From contig NC_089223.1 of the NCBI RefSeq assembly GCF_963924675.1, positions 5,158,881 to 5,222,880 of the forward strand: a stretch of 64,000 bases of DNA. The letters are read 5' to 3'. The notes below the pieces were generated by a model. The model worked only from the letters and a program-made list of their open reading frames with translations. It had not been told where the DNA came from and ran no database searches. The stretch's first letter is position 1; each line of letters opens with the position of its first letter. Shown here piece after piece: positions 35,794 through 45,834 of the stretch. A program made the position numbers and the translations under genes. This stretch comes from Phocoena phocoena (taxonomy: Eukaryota; Chordata; Mammalia; Artiodactyla; Phocoenidae).

Positions 35794-35804
35794 TATCATA
35801 AATT

Positions 35805-36015
35805 TTTTTTTTTTTTTTTTTTGCGGTACACAGGCCTCTCACTGCTGTGGCCTCTCCCGCTTGCGGAGCACAGGCTCCGGACGCGCAGGCTCAGCGGCCA
35901 TGGCTCACGGGCCCAGCCGCTCCGCGGCACGTGGGATCCCCCCAGACCGGGGCACGAACCCGAGTCCCCTGCATCCGCAGGCGGACTCTCAACCACTGCG
36001 CCACCAGGGAAGCCC
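35805..36015 (-). mobile_element. CHR-type tRNA-derived SINE
   Basis: Full-length copy with an 18-base T tail at the left. A perfect 11-bp TSD, TATCATAAATT, is at 35794-35804 and 36016-36026. It pairs in opposite orientation with the SINE 182 bp to the right. Confidence 0.96.
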
Positions 36016-36197
36016 TATCATAAATTATTAAATGGTACCATCAGTTTGCTGCTCTGTTTATGGCTTCATCATCATCACAACTGTTATTAAAACACATGCT
36101 GTGACAGACATTTATTTACTGTTGTCTCATTAAACAGTCACAATCAACCTTTGTGGTATTAAGATCTCCATTTTTTAGGCTATAAAACTAAAGCTTA

Positions 36198-36387
36198 GGG
36201 GCTTCCCTGGTGGCGCAGTGGTTGAGAGTCCGCCTGCCGATGCAGGGGACACGGGCTCGTGCCCCGGTCCAGGAGGATCCCACATGCGGAGCGGCTGGGC
36301 CGCTAAGCCTGCGCGACTGGAGCCTATGCTCCGCAGTGGGAGAGGCCACAACAGTGAGAGGCCCGCATAATGCAAAAAAAAAAACAA
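36198..36387 (+). mobile_element. CHR-type tRNA-derived SINE, slightly deleted
   Basis: The head GGGGCTTCCCTGGTGGCGCA is intact. The body lacks about 15 bp near GCTGGGCCGCTAAGCC, where other copies read through a GTGAGCCATGG segment. The 14-bp TSD AAAACTAAAGCTTA is perfect (36184-36197 and 36388-36401). Confidence 0.95.
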
Positions 36388-36419
36388 AAAACTAAAGCTT
36401 ATAAAGACCAGGCGTTGCG

Positions 36420-37080
36420 CCTGTTGGGGAAGCTAGTAAAATAGCCTTGTTCAGGCTTCAGAGGCAACAATAGGCCTCTGACTAAACAAAGACCCTGAAA
36501 GACCTACATGCCGAGCTGCTAGACTACATGCAGGTCAGCAGAAACGGTGCTAGCAAGTCTTGGGAACCAACAGATAAAGAATGGAATTAGTCACGAAGCT
36601 TCCTGGGCCTCAGGAATCTGGCCAGTTCCCAGGGATCAGTAAACATTCTGAGACTTACAACTAAAGTATCAAAGCATTTATGATAATAGCCAGAGCTGCA
36701 TATTGGCACAGCTTGCGGCTTGGCGTTAAAAGCAGGACTCCTTTGAGCGGCACTCTGAAGTCTCACCCGCGGGGTGGACGCACCGCCCGGCACCTTCCCA
36801 GCTGGGGCTCCAGATTGCTGTTCCAGGGACTTCCTAGCTGCTGCTTGGATCTGGAAGTAGGTGTCGGCCCAATTCGGTGATGCATGCTCTGTTGTATACT
36901 CTGTTAATATTCTTATTCCTTTCCTTTTAATGATTGTACATTGAATTTAAGTTAAATCATCTTCTATTAAAGATTTGATTGAAGCTGTTTATTTGCATGA
37001 GAGTGGTTATTTTGCCAGAGAATCCAACGAACCTTAAAACCGAAAGCAGGTTTTCGGCAGAACAGCTCCCCCGAGGCCAT
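36420..37080 (+). mobile_element. Possible LTR of an endogenous retrovirus
   Basis: A GC-rich left half, with TTAAAAGCAGGACTCC as a possible TATA region (36727) and several CpGs, passes into an AT-rich right half with CTATTAAAGATTTGATTGAA (36963) in a polyadenylation-like setting. A U5-like end, GCCAGAGAATCC, follows. This profile fits an LTR, but I cannot name the family or see a TSD. A small promoter-bearing unique sequence is an alternative. Confidence 0.4.
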
Positions 37081-37189
37081 ATGTCTGTTTAGTGGATATC
37101 AAAGCAGACTGGAATTTAGACATTTTCAACCCCAAGAACTGCTTCCATTTTAGCATATTTCATAGTGGAAGCAATAGGATTAGATGTAT

Positions 37190-37345
37190 ATTGGTTCGTT
37201 TATTTATCAAATACTGATAGATTTAGACTATGATTTAGGCACTGGTATTTCAGCAGTAAGCAATCCAAACCATGTCCCTGCCTTCCTGGTGTTCACACGT
37301 GGGAGACAGATAACGCACTTAAATAAAAGGGTAATTTCAGCTAGT
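37190..37345. repeat. Probable L2 relic
   Basis: TTTAGGCACTGGTATTTCAG, then CAGTAAGCAATCCAAACCATGT, CCCTGCCTTCCTGGTGTTCA and GGGAGACAGATAACGCAC match the well-known L2-type order (GGCACTG, CAGCAGTGAACAAAAC, CCCTGCCCTC, GGAGACAGACAATAA). Confidence 0.5.
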
Positions 37346-37359
37346 GTTTAGCGCTGTAC

Positions 37360-38178
37360 TTCAGTGATCAATTACTGCATAATGAACCACTCCAACACTA
37401 AGGGGCTTAAAACAACAATTATTCTGTGTGTGTGTCACAGATCTGTGTGGAGAGTGGACAGATCTGCTGGTCTTAACTGGGATCACCCAGGCTGGCCCCC
37501 TGACTTACATTTCTGGGTCTCGGTACCAGCTGTTGTCTGGCCTTATCCAGACAATGTAGTCCCCTCATTATAATCTAGCCTCTACCCCCTGACATAAGAG
37601 ACAGAGCAAGAGGGGAAACGCAGAAGGTTGTGATGCTGGCCAGCCGCTTCTGAGGTGTTTCAACCTCGCTTGCAACTCCACTACCTTTTGTCTTTCTAAG
37701 TCCAGTTAAAAATTACAATTCCGTGAAAGCTACTTGGTGGGAATTAAGGAAGGAAAGAAACCAGGACGGACACAGTGCAGCAGCCTGAGAGGTAAAGTCA
37801 CCCCACATAAAGTGCTACAGATGGGATTCAGGCCGTGGGAAATGGGGATCACAGTTCCACATGCAACAGACCCACCCACAGAGTCGGGGGCCAAGCGTGT
37901 AGCCAGAAAAAGATCCCAGCAACGATCATGCAGGTGTAAGCCCACCCACCTGTGAGGGGCAGGATAACAGCCATGACACAGCTCCATCATTCACCCATTA
38001 CCCTCGGGACACTCTAGAAGCATGCATGTGGGCAAAGAATCAGGACAGAGGAGCTAGACTGTGGAAGGAAGCGAACGGCACTCAATATCTTAAACAACAA
38101 AAACAAAAACAAAACCTCCTCCTTACCTAGTAAGAGACAGAGGTGCTCATTTCTCACATGTTTTTCAATACCTCTTCT
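37360..38178. other. Dispersed-repeat fragment then unique DNA
   Basis: GGGGCTTAAAACAACAATTA (37401) is typical of a common mammalian interspersed repeat (AACTTAGTGGCTTAAAACAAC type) whose family I cannot name. The rest to 38178 is unassigned. Frames at 37730-37990 overlap on both strands and have no known product. Confidence 0.35.
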
Positions 38179-38934
38179 TCATTCAGGATGCGTGCATACA
38201 GACTGCCATAAATTTTTATGACACAGAGAAGGACACTGAATTGTTGAGTTCCCGGCAAAGAAGAACAGGGGCGCTAAATTCTTAATAGAAAATGTCGGAA
38301 GAACCATTCTGCAAAAGAATTGTCTTAAGAATTGATTTACGCTTAAAATCTTACATGTGTTGGTGAAGTGATAAAAATGAATTGCATCTCTGAATACAGC
38401 TTGATTCACATAGAATTCTAGATAGCTCATATATACTGCTATTTTTTTCCTTTGGTAATTTAAAAAACCTGCTAAAGTTACTCTAATCAAAATCCCCCCA
38501 AGCCCCCAACCAATGCAAACGTACACACTGAACAAAACAGGGAGGGGAATTTCCTTTAATTTTTGATTAGAAACTGCAGCTGGGTTTGGCAATTCCCTAG
38601 GAAACCAAGAACTCATTTTTGCATAATTTTGAATAGACAGTCCTTTTAACAAAAAGGGTGAGGGGTTTCGTTAGAGACAACTGTCATTTAACCAGTAAAT
38701 GTGTATGTACATTTGAGAATGTTAATTACAAGTATTATATAATCATCTATTTTAGGGATTCATTTACTTTTGGGATTCAGTTTGGTTGCAGGTAAATTTT
38801 CATTGGTAAATTTGATTATAAATTGGAAAAGTAAACAGATATTTCTTAATATCCTCCATGTTCAGTGTGTATACCATCACGGAACACGATATAGTGGGGT
38901 AAGCATGAGGTGTTTCATCTCTGCAACAGTTACC
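38179..38934. other. Unique stretch with a 157-codon frame of no known family
   Basis: The minus-strand frame 38179-38652 is one of the longest in the window. It has no recognisable domain, no start context or homologous motif that I can support, and composition like random AT-rich DNA. I do not call a gene. Confidence 0.4.
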
Positions 38935-39600
38935 GAATCAGGTCCAGCTACTCACTGTTCAAAAATCAATACTCAAGAGATAAAAATGTCGGTGGAAAGG
39001 AAAGTTGCTTTTAATCAGAACGCCAGCAATCTGGGGAGAAGGTGGACTCAGAGTCCCACAGAAACCACCTCCGAAGATTCTGTTCGGCCATGAAAGTTTT
39101 TAAAAGGAAACAGGGAAGTAAACTCACTTAATCTTTGAGATGGGCGGTCAGTGTCCTCACCACCCCCACTGTGTGCAGGCTTATTGACTCCTTGCGATCT
39201 TTCTTTAGATTCTGTCTTGTTCACACAGCTTGTTCATGAGATTACTGAAGGGGAAGCTGGGGAAGAGATCTTGTCGCCTGTTAATTACTTATTCATTTCT
39301 ACTTCTTTTTTTTTTTTGCGGTACGCGGGCCTCTCACAGTTGCGGCCTCTCCCATCGCGGAGCACAGGCTCCGGATGCGCAGGCTCAGCGGCCATGGCTC
39401 ACGGGCCCAGCCGCTCTGCGGCATGTGGGATCTTCCCGGACCGTGGCACGAACCCATGTCCCCTGCATCGGCAGGCGGACTCTCAACCACTGCGCCACCA
39501 GGGAAGCCCCATTTCTACTTCTTTGACCTATGGAACGAGCCAACAAGTTAGGCAAGGTATTGTGTGATCACAAGATCTGAAAGCTGTGCCAGGTCCAGAA
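38935..39600 (-). mobile_element. Possible LTR-like repeat, interrupted by a SINE
   Basis: The segment with AAATCAATACTCAAGAGATA, GGTGGAAAGGAAAGTTGCTT and TTTAATCAGAACGCCAGC resembles the antisense R-U5 end of cetartiodactyl LTRs. It seems to continue across the SINE at 39309-39509. Low certainty. Confidence 0.33.
39309..39509 (-). mobile_element. CHR-type tRNA-derived SINE
   Basis: Full-length copy; 15-bp perfect TSD, CATTTCTACTTCTTT, at 39294-39308 and 39510-39524. The 138-codon frame at 39151-39567 is a translation across it. Confidence 0.96.
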
Positions 39601-40329
39601 ATGATTACAGGATGGGAGTGCCTGGCTTAAGTTTAGTGACAAGAAAAAGGGGTCTCATGTAGAGAGCGCTTTCCTGCCAAAGCTGTGTACACAAGCTATT
39701 TATAAGACTTGAAACCTGTTTGCAATTGAATTTACTTAGAAATGCTTAAGAATTTCCATTGTATAATTTTTTGTGTTTTCTAAATTTGTGGAAAGGTATA
39801 GTAAAAATTCTGGGATTGTTTCCAAGTGTAGCAGTCAATTATTTTTAATGTTATTGGTTAATAGTAAGGTTTTGGGTCAACACTACTATGAACATGGAAT
39901 TGAATTCAGACTATGATTCTGAAAGTTATGGGGTTAAGAAGAACTGGAATTTCAACTGACTTTCCTGATTAAAAATTTATCTTGCAATAGAATTTGTTTG
40001 CTTGAGGCCTGGTTTGTATTTCTGAGAGCTCTAAGGCCTTTCCTTTTGCATTTAGGAGTCCTATGGCCAGACCTCTGGTGTGTACTTGCGCTCTCAAGAG
40101 AGGGCCTTTCCTCCCTTCCGATGTCAGCATTTCCGGTTTCCTCAATATGACGACAATCTGGAGGCCTGATGGAGGAGGCGTATTTATCCCAGGATACCTG
40201 GTGCTGTTTTATTGTTTGTTCATTTGCAGCTTGAGAACAGGCGAGTGAATGGCAAACCAGAGTCTGTAAACCCTATACTATAATATCATGGCTCCCCATC
40301 CACATTATTACCAGTCATTTCTATGAGTT
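39601..40329. other. Unique stretch, no gene recognised
   Basis: No assignable repeat or exon. Confidence 0.45.
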
Positions 40330-40342
40330 TTCTTCGGTTCTT

Positions 40343-40544
40343 TTTTTTTTGCGATACGCGGGCCTCTCACTGCTGTGGCCTCTCCCGTTGTGGAGCACAG
40401 GCTCCGGACGCGCAGGCTCAGCGGCCATGGCTCACGGGCCCAGCCGCTGCCACGGCATGTGGGATCTTCCCGGACCGGGACACGAACCCATGTCCCCTGC
40501 ATCGGCAGGCGGACTCCCAACCACTGCGCCACCAGGGAAGCCCC
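40343..40544 (-). mobile_element. CHR-type tRNA-derived SINE
   Basis: Full-length copy with a small change in the middle (CCGCTGCCACGGCATG instead of CCGCTCCGCGGCATG). The perfect 13-bp TSD TTCTTCGGTTCTT is at 40330-40342 and 40545-40557. Confidence 0.96.
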
Positions 40545-40557
40545 TTCTTCGGTTCTT

Positions 40558-40985
40558 ATAATGGGAACTCAGAAGCCAAAACAACTTCTACTTTTCTTCT
40601 TGTTATGGTCCGAAGCCATGGCTTCTGCTGACAGTGAGAGCCCTTCATGTTGAGCATGGCTGTCCTCTCCCTGTGATGACTGCTACTGTTGTCATAGTGT
40701 GTTGGGGGGGAGGGGACTCTGCTTTGGGACACTTGGAGTGGATGGTCCCTTACCATCTGGTGAAATCTTAATCCAGGGTCCATCAGGAATACGATTAAAT
40801 GGCCTCAATGTCTCCCAAACTACGTGCCATTCAGTTTGAGCATGGCCTGTGGTATATCAACAGCCCGGGTTAAATGGAAAAGCACCAAGAAGAGACAAGT
40901 TCCTTTCTGACTTCTCGTCCTCAAAGCTTGGAGTCCAGTCTCACCTATGGCTCCCCCTTGCTAAGGGAATCTGGAAAAGCAAATG
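40558..40985. other. Unassigned stretch
   Basis: Contains a G8 run at 40706. No gene or family recognised. Confidence 0.4.
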
Positions 40986-41840
40986 TGAAACTGCACTCCA
41001 TCTTGGGTAGCACTCGAACCCAGCCAAAATCCAGACTGGGACTTGAACCCACGATCCCTGACTTAGAAGGAGACTCGAACCCACTGTCTTTTCATTGAAA
41101 CTGCTCACCTGGTGCCAGGACTTACTGAAGCTCAGATCCTTTTGTCTTGATGCAGAAAGAATGCAGTGTGAGGCAAAGTGACAGGTGAAGAGTGAGCTTA
41201 TTAGCATAGGCTGCTTGTGAGAGGTACAAGCAGGCAGGCAGGGGAGCGCACCCGGAGAACAAAGGGGGCTACATTTTATAATCCAAGAAAAAATAGGGAG
41301 GGGAGAAGACCACCTTCTTCCTCATTTTGGGGTAGACGTCAAGGCTTACATCATTAGTTTCTCCTTTGACCCTATATGGTTCAACAGGACTGTCATGGCA
41401 TTATTTAAATCATATGCATTATATATTAGCAAAGCGACGGTGACATATACTAAAATATGGTAATTCATCTCAGGTTTCAGTATTACGTCCCCTTTCACCT
41501 AGTTTCTTTCCTCTTTTCATCTATATTCCCATCTTGGCCACCTGCAGAAATGCTACTCTTCAAAGACCGTTAACTCCCTGACTTCATGTAACAAGATTCA
41601 GACCCCATGTCTACTGTCTTGTGCTTTAGCTATCAGAACTTGTGGCTTGAGTGTGCCTGGTGCTTGGATAAACCTGGTCTTCCTTCAAAGTAGAGTAGAT
41701 TGTTGCTTGGTTACTGGATTCTTTTCTTGAGTGGTCATTAGCTTACAACAGTCTCCCCAACTCCCTTAAAATTCCCCTTCTGTCTTTAATCCCCTGGTGG
41801 GATTTCTAAACTAACTAATTACCCTGCTCTATCCCTATCA
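40986..41840 (-). mobile_element. Solo LTR, family shared with 15479 and 27304 (copy 3, best preserved)
   Basis: The ends are TGATAGGGATAGAGCAGG at the 5' side (minus strand) and GGAGTGCAGTTTCA at the 3' side. A perfect 4-bp TSD AATG (40982-40985, 41841-41844) fixes the edges at 855 bp. Four-base duplications are usual for gammaretrovirus-like (class I) elements. A TATA box is intact (plus strand CATTTTATAATCC, about 41272). Three B-box-like motifs lie at 41012, 41041 and 41073. No retroviral genes adjoin it, so it is a solo LTR. Confidence 0.9.
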
Positions 41841-41849
41841 AATGTAGTT

Positions 41850-42130
41850 AATGCAGTGAGATCACACAATAGTGAAAATGGCTGAAAGCTACTCATGTCA
41901 ACATGGATGAGTCTCAAGAATACAGCACTGAGAAAAAAAAGAAAGTCTCAGAAATATCCAGAGTACACTTCCTTTTACATGAATTTTCCAAACTAAACAA
42001 TATATTGGACAAAGTATGTAGCACTTTAAGTATAGCAAAGTAAAAGTATATCACAAACTAAAAAAATGTTTAAAATAAACATATGTAAAATATGAAGAAA
42101 GCAAGTGGGAGTGATTAACACAGTTCAGGG
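41850..42130 (+). mobile_element. Ancient L1M 3' fragment
   Basis: GTCAACATGGATGAGTCTCA followed by CAGAGTACACTTCCTTTTAC and a weak match to the downstream 3'UTR. Diverged, edges unclear. Confidence 0.5.
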
Positions 42131-42394
42131 TCTGGCTTTTCTCCAGAGACATAAGAGGATGTGCTCAGATCCAGGTTCCCAGTGACCTTGGGGCTACAAG
42201 TATCATGCATGTTCTCTGCCTCTACGTTGGGAAAGCCACTTTTCCGTACTCACTTTTCAACTATATGTGTGTATTAATACATTATTTTATTTCTATACCA
42301 TATTCCACAGTTTTAAAAAAGGGTAAACATTATAGAAAGTAAATGTGAAATATAATACAAAGGATGAGCAATTAAACTAATGCAAAATTTGTTT

Positions 42395-42800
42395 TTAATA
42401 AAGAAAATATTTTAATCCCAAATTCCTAATTTATCCCTTCCACCTGGTAAACATAAATTTGTTTTCTACATCTGGGGTCTGTTTTTGTTTTGTAAATAAG
42501 TTCATTTGTTGTTTATTTTTTTTTAGATTCCACATATAAGCAGTATCACATGATATTTCTCTTTCTCTGTCTGACTTCACTTAAAATATACACATCACTG
42601 TATGTAAAATAACCAACAAGGACCTACAGAGAACTATATTTAATATATTATCATAACCTATAAGGGAAAAGGATCTGAAAAAAATATATATGTACATATA
42701 TGTATATATACGTATAACTGAATCACTTTGCTGTACACCTGAAACTAACACATTTAAATCAACTATATTGCAATAAAATCTTCTTAAAATTAAAAAAGAA
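42395..42800 (+). mobile_element. L1 3' end with inverted 5' part
   Basis: 42395-42590 is L1 3'UTR and ORF2-end sequence in antisense (GTAAATAAGTTCATTTGTTG, then TTTAGATTCCACATATAAGC). From 42592 the strand flips to sense (ACCAACAAGGACCTACAGAG, CACTTTGCTGTACACCTGAA), ending in CAATAAAATCTTC and an A-rich tail. The head-to-head order fits one twin-primed insertion. I could not settle a TSD. Confidence 0.75.
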
Positions 42801-42844
42801 AAAAGAGGAAAGAAAGGGAAAGAGAAGTGAGAATTTATTTAATA

Positions 42845-43083
42845 AATTTATCTTTTATTTATTTATTTTTGGTTGTGTTGGGTCTTCATTTCTTTTTTTT
42901 TTTTTTGGGGGGGGTCTTCATTTCTGTGTGCGGACTTTCTCTAGTTGTGGTGAGCAGGGGCTACTCTTCATCGTGGTGCGCGGGCTTCTCATTGCGGTGG
43001 CTTCTCTTGTTGCAGAGCACAGGCTCTAGACACGCAGGCTTCAGTAGTTGTGGCACGCGGGCTCTAGAGTGCAGGCTCTAGAG
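42845..43083 (-). mobile_element. Older CHR-type SINE, longer subfamily, truncated
   Basis: TGGTTGTGTTGGGTCTTCAT, CTTTCTCTAGTTGTGGTGAG, CTCATTGCGGTGGCTTCTCT and TTCAGTAGTTGTGGCACGCG are the tail-side body of the longer CHR subfamily in antisense. The tRNA-like head expected to the right of 43083 is missing. The same subfamily is complete at 56983-57240. Confidence 0.85.
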
Positions 43084-44167
43084 CAAAACTTTTTCAACAA
43101 CTACAAGTCATTTTTTGTTGTTTTTATTGTTACTGTTGTTGTCATTTAGTTTATGCTATGGGTTGTGTTATGGACTGCGTTGTAGATTGCTTTGGCCTTT
43201 TCTCTTTTCCACTAGCTGTATTATATGTCTGCTTGATGTTGCCATTGGGGAAGGTTGGTTTATGTGACCAGTTCTAGAAGCTTATTCCAAAGGTCAAGAA
43301 AAACGAATACAAAATCGCTGAGCTTCCTGGGCTTTTGATATGTTAGCTGTACTTCTTATGTTGTCTGTTTTGTCTTGTTGTGCTCTGATTTTTCACTCTT
43401 GCTTGTTTGAGGGAATACACAGAGGATAACATGAGTGTGTTTGCAGAATGACCACCATAGTGGAATTTAGCATGCCTTTATGTAAAAGGCATCTAACCAC
43501 ACGGGAGAAAGAAAAGAGACTTCTGACATACAACGAAGTGTGTGGGTTTATTACTACTGCGAAAAAGTGCCCAAATGTTAACTGCTTACAGGTGAGATAA
43601 CGGTGTTGGCAGACTAGATGGGGTAGTTCTGTAGGACTTCTTAGGAAGAAATAAAGAGTCAAAACATCAGAACCTTGAGATTTTAGCTCCTGACATACAG
43701 AGCTGTGGGATGAAGATCAGAGAAAGACCCTGCGTTTTGTTTTTGTTTTTGTTTTTAGTGCCCTAGTATGAAATCTCTGTGGTGGGAACCATACTTATAA
43801 CATCCTATGTAAAACACAGCCCTAGGTCACATGGATTTATTTCCTTTGTTAAGGTGACCTGAATATATCAATGAAATATTTCCCAAACCTGTCAGAAGTA
43901 TCCTAGTTGTTGTCAGCAGTATTTCAGTTGTAGTTTTGCTCTACCCCTCTCCACCAAGGCCACTGTAAAGACTCCTGCTATCCGTAAACCCCGCAGCACT
44001 GGTGGCCTCAAGGTCCCAGCAATGTGAGGTGAATGGTATTTACTGGAGTTGTGCAACGTGGTGGCTCCGGGCCCCTGAGCTCTACCTTATAAAGCATAAA
44101 GAATGAGATATATCTAGATAAGCTCGAATCTTATAGAACACTGTGTATCCCACAAAGTGGAATGGGC
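43084..44167. other. Unique stretch with a TTTTTG repeat
   Basis: (TTTTTG)n at 43735-43757. No gene recognised; the 89-codon minus-strand frame at 43393 has no known domain. Confidence 0.5.
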
Positions 44168-44572
44168 ATGGCTGTGGACTGAATTGTGTCCTCCATCCAA
44201 ATTCATATGTTGAAGCCCTAACCCCCATGGGACCATGTGAGAGACAGGGCCTTTAACGAGGTGATTAAGGCTAAATGAGGTCATTAGGACGGAGACCCGA
44301 TCCAAAGGAGCTGGTTTCCTAGTAGAAGAGGAAGAGACACCAGAGCTCGCTCTCTATCTTTTCAAGCATGCTGAAAGAAGAGGCCATGTGAGCACAGAGC
44401 GAGAAGATGCCCACCTAGCAGTCAAGAGAAGAAGCCTCAAAATGAAACCTACCTTGCTGGCACCTTGACCTTGGACTTCCAGCCTCCAGAACTGTGAGAA
44501 ATAAACCTCTGTCATTTAAGGCCCCCAGTCAACAGTTTTTGTTATGGCAGCCTGCAGAATAATACAGAAACA
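44168..44572 (+). mobile_element. MLT1-like MaLR LTR
   Basis: The classic MLT1 order is present: GGACTGAATTGTGTCCTCC, ATTCATATGTTGAAGCCCTA, GTGATTAAGGCTAAATGAGG, AGAAGAGGAAGAGACACCAG, GCCTCCAGAACTGTGAGAAA and ATAAACCTCTGTCATTTAAG as the polyadenylation region. It ends near AATAATACAG. Plus strand, almost full length. Confidence 0.85.
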
Positions 44573-45200
44573 TAAGCTCCAGACTGCCAAATCTGATTAG
44601 GGATTTTAGTTATACTTAGAATGCTACCCTCTCTATTCCTCTGCAGCTACTGGCAACTTCATAAAATGTATCTTTTGCATCCTTAAAATCCACTTCAGGT
44701 GACCCCTCTTCCACAGTGCCTTTCCTGATCCTTCCTTGGATGTCGTCATGCTAACGACTGAAATTAATAGCATGTTTTCACCATTCATAACTTATGCTCC
44801 AGTGATCTGTGTGCGTAATTACGAACAGTATCACTATTCTTGTTATTATCCTGTCGTTAAAACGCAGTTGCTCAGAACATAAACTTTTCTTCCCTTCATA
44901 TCGAACATGTTGGCAAGTTTTGTCAGCCCTGTGTCAACACACTGCTCGAGACTGACCATGTCGCCTCCGATCCGTCTCCATCTGTTGAATTTTAACGAGC
45001 ATCGCCTGTCACTCGGACAATGTGAGCAGCCTCCTGAACACTTCTCTTCCTCTGCTCTAGTTTCCTTACAGTTTAATCTTTCCATAGCAGCCACTGTGAT
45101 CCTTTTAAAACGTAAGTCATATAGCATCACTTATCTGCTTAACCACCAGTGCCGCCATCTTGCTGCAAACCACGGTAAAAAAAATCAAAGATTGTCCTAA
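44573..45200. repeat. Probable old LINE (L2-like) relics
   Basis: CTTCCACAGTGCCTTTCCTGATCC (44709-44732) and CAGCCACTGTGATCCTTTTA (about 45088) resemble L2-type text. Diverged, edges not set. Opposed frames of 94 and 97 codons here have no product. Confidence 0.35.
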
Positions 45201-45378
45201 CTGGGATACTTTAATCTAGCTTGTTTGGTCATTTCAGAAATGAGGGGCTGAGAGTCTCAGCATAGGCGAGAGGCAACCTGAGTCATGCTCGACATGTTAA
45301 CTGCAGAACTGTGACTATTCCTGACTCCAATGCTATTCTTTCATCACACCATATGGGGTACACTATCCCCTTTTAGTA

Positions 45379-45614
45379 CAGCAGTCGCCAACATTTTTGG
45401 CACCAGGGACCAGTTTTGTGGAAGACAAGTTTGCCACGGACGGGGGGTGGGTGTGGGGGGATGTTTCAGGCGGTAATGCAAGCGATGGGGGTCGATGGGG
45501 AGCGGCAGAGGAAGCTTTTCTCAATCACCCACCGCTCACCTCCTGCTGTGCAGCCTGGTTCCTAATAGGCCGCAGGCCGCTACTGGTCCCTGGCCCCGCA
45601 GTTGGGGACCCCTG
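45379..45614. mobile_element. hAT-type non-autonomous DNA transposon
   Basis: The 236-bp element starts CAGCAGTCGCCAACATTTTT and ends TTGGGGACCCCTG. The two ends are imperfect terminal inverted repeats (CAGNNGTCNCCAAC). A perfect 8-bp TSD, TTTTAGTA, flanks it (45371-45378 and 45615-45622). Eight-base duplications and CAG termini are diagnostic of hAT elements. It encodes no transposase. The 159-codon frame from 45397 runs out of it into unique DNA and is not a gene. Confidence 0.92.
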
Positions 45615-45834
45615 TTTTAGTAGGAATAAAAAAAAGACAGTCTTTGAGAAGGCAGAGATTAATAGAAGGAAATGCCTAGCTGAAGTACAGAAATTTATGA
45701 TGGATTATATCTTTTATTTTGGCTTCCAGAATCTATCTGAAGAGCGTCAGTTTCCCCTGTGTGTGTTTTTCATTGCAAATTACTTTATACGTTTCATGCA
45801 AATTATAGGCATGATTAATAAATTAACATTAAAT

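Noticed and set aside
38179..38652. 157-codon minus-strand frame
   Set aside because: No domain, no known homologue, no promoter, splice or poly(A) context. Length is within chance for 64 kb searched in six frames.
15479..41840. Three LTR copies created by segmental duplication
   Set aside because: Copies 1 and 2 sit in different MIRs and copy 3 in unrelated DNA with its own AATG duplication. The flanks do not match.
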